The notes under the pieces: model-generated
Told to the model about the DNA's origin: nothing
Databases searched by the model: none
What the model saw: only the letters and a program-made list of their open reading frames with translations
Shown: positions 24,839-32,993 of the stretch, in pieces
Layout of the letters: the number at the start of each line of letters is the position of its first letter
How positions within the stretch are numbered: position 1 is the stretch's first letter
NCBI GenBank assembly: GCA_016840855.1
Contig: JAEORO010000024.1
Span: 1-43,142 of the forward strand
Origin: Candidatus Thorarchaeota archaeon
GTDB lineage: Archaea; Asgardarchaeota; Thorarchaeia; Thorarchaeales; Thorarchaeaceae
Direction: 5' to 3'
DNA: 43,142 nucleotides
Program-made: the position numbers and the translations under genes

Positions 24839-27237
24839 TAGAGTGAATGCTCCGTTCTTGTGATGATTTCTTCTTGTAATTCTCTACCAACTTGTGTAAA
24901 GAATGCATTGTATCCGGTCACGCGCACCATAAGATTGGAGTATACTTCAGGATGTTTCTGAGCATCGCGAAGGGTTTTGGCATCAATGACATTAATTTGT
25001 AACGCCGTCCCGCCAACCTCATTATACGCACGAAGGAGTGCTGCAAGTTTCTCAATATGTTCAGGTGTCTTAACCATTGAGGGACTAATTGTAATCGTAT
25101 GTGAAGCCCCATTGGGGACTGTTTCAAGGCTCAGTTTTCCTACCGATCGAATTGATGCGGTTGGTCCTTTAGCATCCATTCCTTGGACAGCACCAACACC
25201 TCCTGAGAGAAATTCACCACGTCTTCGACCATCTGGCGTAGCAGCTGTCAGAGGAGCAAGAGGAATAAAGTAATTCCAAGATAAATAACCAGCCCTGTAT
25301 CTTCGTCCAGTGTAGGGATTTTCATGTTTGAAAGCTTCTTTTGCCCAAAATACAGAGAGTTCTTGAGCGATGTTGTCAGCATAGTCATCATCATTCCCAA
25401 ACTTCGGAGTTTTGGATCTAAGTAGCTGACGAAGTTCTTCATAGCCTTCATAGTTTGATTCAATTGCCAAAAGTAGTTCTTTCATTGATACACGTTTTTC
25501 ATCGAATACCATTTTCTTCACTGCTGCTACAGAGTCTGCAAGGGTAGCAATTCCCATTCCTTCCATAGTATTGAAGTTCCAAGTGGTGCCGCCTTCATTG
25601 ATATCTTTTCCATTCACAGCGCATTCATCCATCAATGCGCTGAGATAAGGAACAGGTTGATATTTTGCTCGAAGTGTATCGGCCATATTTCCAGCATTCA
25701 CCAGGAGCTCTACAAGAGCTTGAAGCTGTTCTTTGATTGCACTCATAAAAACATCAAATGTCTTGAAGCTTGACGGGTCACCAGTTTTGGGGCCAAATTG
25801 AATTCCTGATGTCATATCTCTGCCATCATTAAGAGCTAACTCAACAGCCTTTGCAAGATTGATGTTAACGTCGACTGTGTCTGAACGATCATTTCCTTGC
25901 ATTGTGTTCTCAAGGCAGCCTACTACACCATAGTCCCAAGCAATCTCACGTGGAACACCTTGCCAAACTAGTCCATCAATACTGTGTTCATCAAAGTTCA
26001 ATAGAAAAGGTGAACCTTGAGCCCTTGAAACAATCTCTGCGACGCGAATGAGAAAATCTTGTGGCGTATTTCTATGAAGTCGGATGTTTGGTTTTGGCTC
26101 GAATAGGTTGATCTCTTCAATTACTTCTAGAGCTAGCCAAGTAAGATCATTAGTAAGGTCCTCTCCATTTGGGCCACATCCACTCAATGTTATCAGTTGT
26201 CCAAAACTGGAATTAATGCCCTGATTGATTCCTAAACGTCCCTGAAAATCATAGACATAATTGTGTTTAATCCAATAACATTGTAGGAGCTCTTTCGCTT
26301 CGTTTCTGGTGAGTGTGCCGTCCTCAATGTCTTTCTTATAGAAAGGATGCATATATTGATCCCAGCGGCCATGTGATAACCCTGCACCTGGATAGGACTC
26401 TGCAGCCATAACAAGCATATGAACAATCCAAAGAGATTGAAGGGCTTCCCAAAATGATGTTGGTGCCTCCCAAGGTACTCTGCTACAAATTTCAGCAATC
26501 CTCAGCAGCTCTTTCTTTCGTTTAGAATCCTGTTGTTTATCAGCAAGTTCCCTTGCTTTCTCTGAATATCGAAGACCAACATCTCGAGCAGTTTCACAGC
26601 TTAGTATCAGTGCTTCAACGAACTCACGATGGTTGGGAGTAAGCTCACCATTCAGCAGAGCTTGATATTCCTCTGCTAATCCTCGCATACCCATTTTCAT
26701 GACTTTTGCGTAATTGGGAATAAGATGTCCAGGAATCGAAGAGCCAGTACCAAGTCCATATTCATTCAATCTTGAAGTTTCTTTGAACCATTTTGCCATC
26801 TCTTTATTACGTTTTGAGGTTTCGGATTTATTGAGAGATTTAGACAAAGCTGTGTTGAAATTGAAACCTACAATAAGCTCACCATCTAAGATTACAATAG
26901 GCATATACTTGGACATAACTTCATGGAAAAAGACAGCGCGTCTCATTGCAAGACCTTGATTCCAGTAGCTATCTGGTAAATCGACTTTAACCCCCATAGC
27001 CTTGAGGGTTTGATTGACTGATGGGAAAAATGGATAGAGAGCGGGTTCATTTGCCCAGTCATGAACTGAATAAACTTCATCCCAATCAGTGCCAGTTGTG
27101 AAAGCATATGGCTCGTTTGTTTCATCACGTTCATTAAAGGAGTAGAAGTGGTTACGCAGTTTCTGAACTCGTTCAGAGAGTGTTTCAGAGGGAGACCAGA
27201 TCTTGATCAAGGGGGCTTCATTCTCATCAACAGTCAA
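24838..27237 (-). CDS. Glycyl radical enzyme of unassigned substrate (PFL-superfamily)
   Basis: 799 residues. The C-terminal RVTGYNAFF motif places the radical glycine at G775, and the active-site loop reads GVVGCLENTMQGND with catalytic C441 and E443. The Cys-x-Glu arrangement is that of dehydratase, lyase and decarboxylase members; pyruvate formate-lyase has adjacent cysteines instead. The usual GCVEP is here GCLEN, with Asn replacing Pro, so no known substrate class can be assigned. The TTG at 27237 has GGTGGTG 8 nt upstream and no ATG is in frame nearby. It heads a three-gene operon with its activase and a split-barrel protein. The enzyme is oxygen-sensitive by nature, so an anaerobic life style is implied. 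Confidence 0.92.
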   Translation of the reverse strand: MTVDENEAPLIKIWSPSETLSERVQKLRNHFYSFNERDETNEPYAFTTGTDWDEVYSVHDWANEPALYPFFPSVNQTLKAMGVKVDLPDSYWNQGLAMRRAVFFHEVMSKYMPIVILDGELIVGFNFNTALSKSLNKSETSKRNKEMAKWFKETSRLNEYGLGTGSSIPGHLIPNYAKVMKMGMRGLAEEYQALLNGELTPNHREFVEALILSCETARDVGLRYSEKARELADKQQDSKRKKELLRIAEICSRVPWEAPTSFWEALQSLWIVHMLVMAAESYPGAGLSHGRWDQYMHPFYKKDIEDGTLTRNEAKELLQCYWIKHNYVYDFQGRLGINQGINSSFGQLITLSGCGPNGEDLTNDLTWLALEVIEEINLFEPKPNIRLHRNTPQDFLIRVAEIVSRAQGSPFLLNFDEHSIDGLVWQGVPREIAWDYGVVGCLENTMQGNDRSDTVDVNINLAKAVELALNDGRDMTSGIQFGPKTGDPSSFKTFDVFMSAIKEQLQALVELLVNAGNMADTLRAKYQPVPYLSALMDECAVNGKDINEGGTTWNFNTMEGMGIATLADSVAAVKKMVFDEKRVSMKELLLAIESNYEGYEELRQLLRSKTPKFGNDDDYADNIAQELSVFWAKEAFKHENPYTGRRYRAGYLSWNYFIPLAPLTAATPDGRRRGEFLSGGVGAVQGMDAKGPTASIRSVGKLSLETVPNGASHTITISPSMVKTPEHIEKLAALLRAYNEVGGTALQINVIDAKTLRDAQKHPEVYSNLMVRVTGYNAFFTQVGRELQEEIITRTEHSL

Positions 27238-27370
27238 GAAATAAACACCACCGGTATTGTTCGATGTTGTTAGAGTTCCAACTAATAAGATTACATATTC
27301 CGATAAAATGTATAGAATTTACTCGACATATTCATATGTTCTCGCAATCTCGGTTGATTGGTGGAGTTTA

Positions 27371-27616
27371 ATGTCTGATTCTAGAAAAATCTCGTTAATG
27401 GAAGGTGAAAATGGACTATTTGCTTGCGCTTTTGGTGCTATGATGCTGTTTGTCGCACTAACATGTGCAATTGCTATCGGAACATCTGTATTGATTCCCG
27501 ATTCTAATGTTCAAGCAGGCATCGTTTTTGGTGGAGGTTTATTCCTTATTCTATCTGCGCTTGTAGGAGGATATTTCGTAAGTCGTGGGTTTATCTTCAT
27601 TCTGCGTGAAAGGTGA
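27371..27616 (+). CDS. Small two-helix membrane protein (81 aa)
   Basis: The ATG at 27371 has GGTGGAG 4-5 nt upstream. The frame is open from 27257 but the extra N-terminus has no such signal. Two hydrophobic helices (about residues 17-38 and 47-71) are followed by a short basic end (RGFIFILRER). Function unknown. It is divergent from the glycyl radical operon. Confidence 0.5.
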   Translation: MSDSRKISLMEGENGLFACAFGAMMLFVALTCAIAIGTSVLIPDSNVQAGIVFGGGLFLILSALVGGYFVSRGFIFILRER

Positions 27617-27658
27617 ATATAGATACAACACTGTACAACCTTGTGACTTGCGCTAGGC

Positions 27659-27664
27659 TTAAAA
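27659..27664 (+). promoter_or_regulatory. TATA-like element upstream of the surface repeat protein
   Basis: CTTAAAAG with a TTAAAA core about 65 nt before the ATG at 27729; transcription would start near 27687. Confidence 0.4.
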
Positions 27665-27728
27665 GCAGTACAACTTCTCGGGGGCCGTATCCGCCCGAAA
27701 TCAGACCACTGGGTGTCAGGAAGGCAAT

Positions 27729-29897
27729 ATGATGAGAAAAACGAGTAGATTGTTCGCGCTCCTCTTTATCTTGATGATGTTCGCAGGATTAGCACAGCCT
27801 CAGATGCAATCCCCCTTTACCACACAAAAGGACCTAAACCTGATCACACCAATTGAAACCCTCAGAGTTTCAGGTTATGATTCTCCCAACATCACAGTGA
27901 CTTTGACAAGTCCGGCAAACGGGAGCTCAGTGGCAGACATCTTCGACATAAATATCGACATCACATCTGATTTTGGGACTCTAAATCTAACGCTCTTTAT
28001 CGAAGGTTCGATTTACAGTGCATACAATGAAACATCTATTGGAACGGGTGCTCAAGCAATCAATGTTAATTCCAACACTCTACCGGAGGGAATGTTGAAT
28101 TTCACTCTCTTCTTTGAGTATTTGACTGAAAAAGAAACATACTATCTTCTGTACTTTGTGGACAACGATGGCGTAAACTTTGAGTTAGCATTGTACTCTC
28201 CTACAAATGGAAGCACCTTGAGTGGTATCGTAAGCATCAATCTAAATGTGACTCATGATTATGGATTCCTCAACTTGACAGTTCTCGTAGATGGAGTAGC
28301 TCAAGCGCCATACACACCAGCGTTGATTGGTTCAGGAAACATTAGTGTTATTCTTGACACCAGCGGTTTCTGGGAAGGTTATAACAACTTCACATTGGTT
28401 TTCGAGTATAATATTTTAGCAACAAGTGAGTACCAAGAGTTGTTCTTGGAATATCTGATAGACAATGATGGCGAACCAATCACGATTAGTCATCAGTCTC
28501 CAGCCTACGGTTCCCAAGTGTCTGGTGTATTCAATCTCACGCTCCTCATTGGTTCAGAATATGAGCCATTGAACTTAACACTCTACATTGAAGGAATGAT
28601 ACAACCTGACTTCAATAAAACATCAATTGGAATTAGAGAGCAGGTAATCCAAGTGAACACAACTGGTTTACCTGAAGGTTTGCTTAATTTTACTTTAGTC
28701 TTTGAATACAATGTAACCGGTGAGAATGCCATTGCAACCTACTTTGTTGAGTTTGTTGTGAATAACCATGGTGTTCCTAGTGTTGTAATGATATCACCTG
28801 TAGAGCTAGCAACCATAAGTGGTGTAACTGATCTTTGGTTAAACATAACCTCCACATATAATGAAGTGTACCTTAATATTACAGTTGATGGAAGAATAGT
28901 CCCAGAATGGAATGTCACAATAGTTACAACAGGTGCAGGGAATTACTCACTAAACTCAAGTCGATATGAAAATGGCAATCATTTAGTGGTCGTTGTAGTT
29001 TTCACAGAAGAAGGACTATCAGCATCAATTAGTAGAGAGCTAATCTTCTTAGATCACATCCGGGTGATTGTGCTTGAGTATGCTAGTTATGATGAGATTT
29101 CAGGAGATGCAAATATACCTGTGAGAATTACATCTCCATATCCGAATGGCACTCTTTCATTATACATTAGTGGAATCTTAGTAGAGGAAGTGAACAACAT
29201 CACAGTCTATGTCGGATTGAATATCATTCGGTTCAATTCAACACGGTTCTCAGAGGGCGAACACAATTTCACGTTCAGAGCCTATGACCCCTATGGACAT
29301 AGATACACATACAGAATTCTACTTGTTATCAACAACTATGGACCACCTGCTCTATGGTTCTCAACTACTGCTGCTGTGATTATTGGGCGTGCAGCAATAG
29401 TAGTAAGAGTTGATACAAATTGGATTACATTGCAAGCCTCCGTTTATGTTGATGGCAATCTCTTGGGTGAGTATCAGAATCTCACAGTTGATATCAGTGA
29501 TGGAACATTTACATTTTACATCGACACTAGTAATTATACAAAAGCACAACATACTGTCAAATTGGTAATGATGACTCCAGAATACGAAAAAACTGAAATT
29601 CAAAGAGAATATGGATTTGCTTCTCTCAGAATAGAAGAGATGGCAAGCATGTTATTACTATTTGGACTAGCCATTGCAATTCCAATCTATCGCAAAAGGA
29701 AAGGGCATCCAATTAGACCTATCATCATACTTGACATAGTGTTCATTGGAGTGGTAGCACTTGCATTCTTGATATTAGGCATAAGTTCAATCCCGTTCAT
29801 CCTATGGCATGTGAACTTAGCAAGTATTTGGGCGATTGGTAGCTCACTAGTGTTCGCAAATTGGATGCTTCCATTTATCATGGCAGAAGAAACATGA
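27729..29897 (+). CDS. Large secreted, membrane-anchored repeat protein with six Ig-like beta repeats
   Basis: 722 residues. An N-terminal signal peptide (about residues 1-24, LFALLFILMMFAGLA) is followed by six degenerate repeats of about 88-95 residues. Repeats 1-3 begin SPxxGSxxSG, continue with LNLTLxIEG-type strands and end FVDNDG or FVVNNHG; repeats 4-6 are more diverged. N-x-S/T sequons are abundant, consistent with a glycosylated extracellular beta-sandwich stalk. Three hydrophobic helices close the protein (about 635-718) with a KRKGHP cytosolic loop. The ATG at 27729 has GGAAGG upstream. Likely cell-surface adhesin or S-layer-associated protein; ligand unknown. Confidence 0.85.
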   Translation: MMRKTSRLFALLFILMMFAGLAQPQMQSPFTTQKDLNLITPIETLRVSGYDSPNITVTLTSPANGSSVADIFDINIDITSDFGTLNLTLFIEGSIYSAYNETSIGTGAQAINVNSNTLPEGMLNFTLFFEYLTEKETYYLLYFVDNDGVNFELALYSPTNGSTLSGIVSINLNVTHDYGFLNLTVLVDGVAQAPYTPALIGSGNISVILDTSGFWEGYNNFTLVFEYNILATSEYQELFLEYLIDNDGEPITISHQSPAYGSQVSGVFNLTLLIGSEYEPLNLTLYIEGMIQPDFNKTSIGIREQVIQVNTTGLPEGLLNFTLVFEYNVTGENAIATYFVEFVVNNHGVPSVVMISPVELATISGVTDLWLNITSTYNEVYLNITVDGRIVPEWNVTIVTTGAGNYSLNSSRYENGNHLVVVVVFTEEGLSASISRELIFLDHIRVIVLEYASYDEISGDANIPVRITSPYPNGTLSLYISGILVEEVNNITVYVGLNIIRFNSTRFSEGEHNFTFRAYDPYGHRYTYRILLVINNYGPPALWFSTTAAVIIGRAAIVVRVDTNWITLQASVYVDGNLLGEYQNLTVDISDGTFTFYIDTSNYTKAQHTVKLVMMTPEYEKTEIQREYGFASLRIEEMASMLLLFGLAIAIPIYRKRKGHPIRPIIILDIVFIGVVALAFLILGISSIPFILWHVNLASIWAIGSSLVFANWMLPFIMAEET

Positions 29898-30761
29898 TTA
29901 CAGAAGCCTTGTGACTGGAATATCAGTTGACAGAGTAGACGACCACTTGGCAAAAGAAGTGAAAACCCCAAGTTGATCATTTGGAATTGTAGATTTCACT
30001 TTCTTTACACTCCATCGTGATGCATACCCTGCAGTCTTTGAAAGGATAATATCAGAATTAGACAAACCAATCTTAGTGACATCAGCTACAAACATTGCAG
30101 TTTTTGCATCAACCAATCCTACTGCACCAACTCCTACAAGTCGGTTGGCAGTATAGAACTCCAATAGTTTCCCTTCAAGAAACCCATCGATAACTTTAGC
30201 AGCGAGGTCGGCTAGTGAACCGGGGTACGCGATATGCGAGAAACGCATTGAAGGTGGGAGTTTGGTCAATTTCTTTTGTTGAACCATTTTAACTTTGGAA
30301 GTTTTGATTTGAGGAATTTTTGCTGGGGAAATACTAATGTCCGTGATATGACCTCTCGCGAAATACTTTACTTTCATCCAATAATTGTATGCAGCAGGAG
30401 GTGTAGTTGCAACAACTCTTACAACTTTCTTATTTCTTAGTACATCTTCAGCAGCTCTTGTCAGCATAGTTCCAATCTTTAACTTCTGATTTCTTACATC
30501 AACATCTAAATTCCGGATTATACCTACTCGACCAGAAATTGGATTCTTTTCTGCTCTGAAAACTATCTCACCAACAACTTTACCATTGTCTTCAGCTACA
30601 AGCCAACCCCACCTTTCAAATGATGCACCTTTATGCTCACTTTTGATCTGTTCAACAGTAGTATATCCCTCCTCTCTTATTCGATAAAACCAACGCGTCC
30701 CCTGGTAAACTTCCAGAAGATCCGCGCAATCTTTCATCTTACCCTGCCGAATCGTAACCAT
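29898..30761 (-). CDS. GNAT-family acetyltransferase with extra C-terminal domain
   Basis: 287 residues. The N-terminal 150 residues form a GNAT domain (VTIRQGKMKDCADLLEVY, VVGEIVFRAE, the NLDVDVRNQKLKIGTMLTRAAED acetyl-CoA loop and AYNYWMKVKYFARGH). The rest (about 160-287) contains ANRLVGVGAVGLVDAKTAMFVAD, perhaps a second, degenerate GNAT-like half. The substrate is unknown. Its stop directly abuts the stop of the surface repeat protein, with no base between the convergent genes. Confidence 0.75.
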   Translation of the reverse strand: MVTIRQGKMKDCADLLEVYQGTRWFYRIREEGYTTVEQIKSEHKGASFERWGWLVAEDNGKVVGEIVFRAEKNPISGRVGIIRNLDVDVRNQKLKIGTMLTRAAEDVLRNKKVVRVVATTPPAAYNYWMKVKYFARGHITDISISPAKIPQIKTSKVKMVQQKKLTKLPPSMRFSHIAYPGSLADLAAKVIDGFLEGKLLEFYTANRLVGVGAVGLVDAKTAMFVADVTKIGLSNSDIILSKTAGYASRWSVKKVKSTIPNDQLGVFTSFAKWSSTLSTDIPVTRLL

Positions 30762-30840
30762 TTATGGACGCCTCTGACTTGTAGCAAAACTCAATTGTAT
30801 CATGCACAAAATAAAATGATGTAAGACAACTCCAGAGTGA

Positions 30841-31773
30841 CTAATGTCCCAATGCATCACTTATTCGAAGACTTCGCTCACAGAGTTCTTTAGCACTGGG
30901 TCCAAAGAGATAGATGATTGGTTCAACTCCAATTCCTCCAGGAATATGAATTGCAGGAAATGCTGTTCTTTGCTTTGGTATTTGATTAGTTTTCTTTAGA
31001 GAAATGATAATCTTAGAGGAGATAATTTCTGGTTCGTTCATATATACTACCTGAAATCCGAATTTTCCTGCTAACTTCACAACCTCGTTTCTTCCACTGA
31101 CACAAAGACATGCACGCACACGTGGCCATGTGTTTTTTGCATGGAGCAATAATTCAGCAGTATGCTGAGATGCTCCAAATTGCGGGCTTACTAACGCACG
31201 AGCATGTCCATCTACAATTGTGATTCTACCAGGCACTCCTACGACATCTCTGAATGTCTTTGCATTACTATTACACACAACGAAATTTGTACGGACTTGA
31301 GGCACGATGACCTGAAACGATTCCGATTCCTCAATTGCTCTTAATACCTCAAGAATATCGCCCATTACGACTGCTCGCTCAGCAAGATCATCATCTCTTC
31401 CTCCTAGAAGCTGCGTGCAGACTTGACAATTCGTAATTTTGAGTGATAGCACCTTGTCTTGATGGATTTCGCAGAGTGTTGAACCTAGACGTGAATGCAT
31501 ACATACAGAGCAAATCTCTCGAACAATCTTTTCTGTGGTTGACTCACCAGTCCTGATCATTTCAGTGATCTTCTTTGAGAGATGGTCGATTTCTTCTTCC
31601 AACTTCGTTTTTACTATTGGTTGACTCAGATACTTACTTACTGCAGCTTGTGTTAAATCCATTTTAGAAGCAATCTCTGTTTGTGAGAGTCCTTCGTCCC
31701 TAAGCAACTTCGCAACTGATGCACGGACATTGCGTAACAAGTCTCTTTGTACAATTTCACAGGGAGGTTTCAT
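30841..31773 (-). CDS. thiR: ThiR-type transcriptional regulator of thiamine genes (HTH plus ThiN)
   Basis: 310 residues. A helix-turn-helix lies at about 15-55 (LSQTEIASKMDLTQAAVSKYL), followed by a cysteine-rich segment (C88, C91, C101, C116, C119) that may bind metal. A ThiN (thiamine-phosphate synthase-like) domain covers about 130-305, with DVVGVPGRITIVDGHARALVSPQFGASQHTAE and a GGIGVEPIIYLFG ending. In archaea this HTH-ThiN architecture is known as ThiR, which senses thiamine (pyro)phosphate and represses thiamine genes. Here it is divergent from a thiamine ABC transporter with palindromic repeats between. GGTGAG 6 nt upstream supports ATG 31773. Confidence 0.9.
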   Translation of the reverse strand: MKPPCEIVQRDLLRNVRASVAKLLRDEGLSQTEIASKMDLTQAAVSKYLSQPIVKTKLEEEIDHLSKKITEMIRTGESTTEKIVREICSVCMHSRLGSTLCEIHQDKVLSLKITNCQVCTQLLGGRDDDLAERAVVMGDILEVLRAIEESESFQVIVPQVRTNFVVCNSNAKTFRDVVGVPGRITIVDGHARALVSPQFGASQHTAELLLHAKNTWPRVRACLCVSGRNEVVKLAGKFGFQVVYMNEPEIISSKIIISLKKTNQIPKQRTAFPAIHIPGGIGVEPIIYLFGPSAKELCERSLRISDALGH

Positions 31774-31793
31774 GTCTGCTCACCCTTAAATTC

Positions 31794-31824
31794 TATAACA
31801 CTGTTATAAGAAGCGTTATAAGAA
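31794..31824. promoter_or_regulatory. Probable ThiR operator overlapping both divergent promoters
   Basis: TATAACA-C-TGTTATA (31794-31808) is a perfect palindrome with a 1-nt centre, and its right half GTTATAAGAA recurs 12 bp on (31803-31812 and 31815-31824). The TTATAAG cores are well placed to be TATA boxes for thiB, and the left half for thiR, so bound regulator would block TBP on both sides. Confidence 0.65.
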
Positions 31825-31848
31825 TGCTTGCTTTCACTCGACTTGGGG

Positions 31849-32979
31849 ATGAATGGCGTGAGTGAGTACCCAGAAAGAAGAGACCCGCGAAAGGTTATTG
31901 CTGGTATAGCAATCATAGTGATTCTAGTTATCTCAGTCTATGCTGTTGTCACATGGTGGAAACCGAGGTTTGTTGTCTATACCTATAGTAGCTTTCTTGA
32001 CTGGGGGGATGAAGGTGCAGAAGTTGTCTTAGAGCGTGCATTTGCACCCTTTGAAGAAAGATACGGAGTCGATGTGGAAATCATCCTCTTGGAAGTGGAT
32101 GCAAATGGCATCATATCGAAACTGGTAGCTGAATCTGCAAATCCTGTTGCTGATGTAGTAATTGGAATCGATAACATTCTAATATTACAAGAGGCTGCGA
32201 GGAGTGTCCTAGAACCATATACCTCTCCAAGCCTTAGCCTTATCAATGAAACTTTTGTGAATTTGTTAGATTCTGAACATTATCTAACACCGTTTGATTT
32301 TGGATTGGTCACGCTGATATATTCCACAAATACAATTAACACAACAACTCATCCACAACTAGGAAATCTTACATTCGCAGATCTTGCTGAAACAGAATTG
32401 GCTGCTGCTCTAGTTACTGAGAATCCAAATTATAGTAGCCCCGGACTCTCATTCTTACTATCTCAGATTGCAGTTTATGAAAAGATTCTTCATCAAGATT
32501 GGACAACGTGGTGGGAAGATGTCAAGGACTACATAGATGTTCAAGAAGGCTGGACTGAGGCATGGTCTGTATGGTCTAGTGATCCTAACAAACACCTTCT
32601 TGTCAGTTATGGGACTGATCCAGCATATTCAGCAAGCTATCTGGAGACTGCTCCAGACACGGCAGTTGCACCGTTCTTTTATAACGACCAATATTGGGCA
32701 TGGATGCAAGTAGAAGGGGTAGGCTTAGTAAAGAATGGTCCAAATCCAGAACTTGGGAAGGCATTCATAGATTATTGTCTTAATGCAACTGTACAAACAG
32801 AGATTCCACTTAACCAGTGGATGTTTCCTGTTAGAACAGATCTCACATTACCAAATGTCTACCAATATGCAATACATCCGGATCAAGTTAGTGTCCTAAA
32901 TCAACTTCTAAATAGCACAGAGATTTCATCTAATTTATCAAATTGGTTAAGCTTGTGGACTGCAACTAGAGCACCCTAG
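31849..32979 (+). CDS. thiB: Thiamine ABC transporter, substrate-binding protein (ThiB/TbpA-like)
   Basis: About 376 residues. A hydrophobic N-terminal segment (residues 13-34, ending VVTWWKP) anchors it to the membrane; there is no lipobox cysteine. The mature part begins VVYTYSSFLDWGDEG and has LVAESANPVADVVIGIDN, the signature of thiamine-binding TbpA proteins, with N-x-T/S sequons. The frame begins at a TTG (31828), but the ATG at 31849 avoids overlap with the operator and is about 26-30 nt after the TATA-like TTATAAG, compatible with a leaderless message. First gene of the thiBPQ operon. Confidence 0.85.
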   Translation: MNGVSEYPERRDPRKVIAGIAIIVILVISVYAVVTWWKPRFVVYTYSSFLDWGDEGAEVVLERAFAPFEERYGVDVEIILLEVDANGIISKLVAESANPVADVVIGIDNILILQEAARSVLEPYTSPSLSLINETFVNLLDSEHYLTPFDFGLVTLIYSTNTINTTTHPQLGNLTFADLAETELAAALVTENPNYSSPGLSFLLSQIAVYEKILHQDWTTWWEDVKDYIDVQEGWTEAWSVWSSDPNKHLLVSYGTDPAYSASYLETAPDTAVAPFFYNDQYWAWMQVEGVGLVKNGPNPELGKAFIDYCLNATVQTEIPLNQWMFPVRTDLTLPNVYQYAIHPDQVSVLNQLLNSTEISSNLSNWLSLWTATRAP

Positions 32980-32993
32980 AAGAGGGGTAAAGA

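Noticed and set aside
27678..27698. TCGGG/CCCGA inverted repeat before the surface protein gene
   Set aside because: The predicted transcription start (about 27687) falls inside it, so it would not form as an RNA hairpin; short arms also make chance likely.
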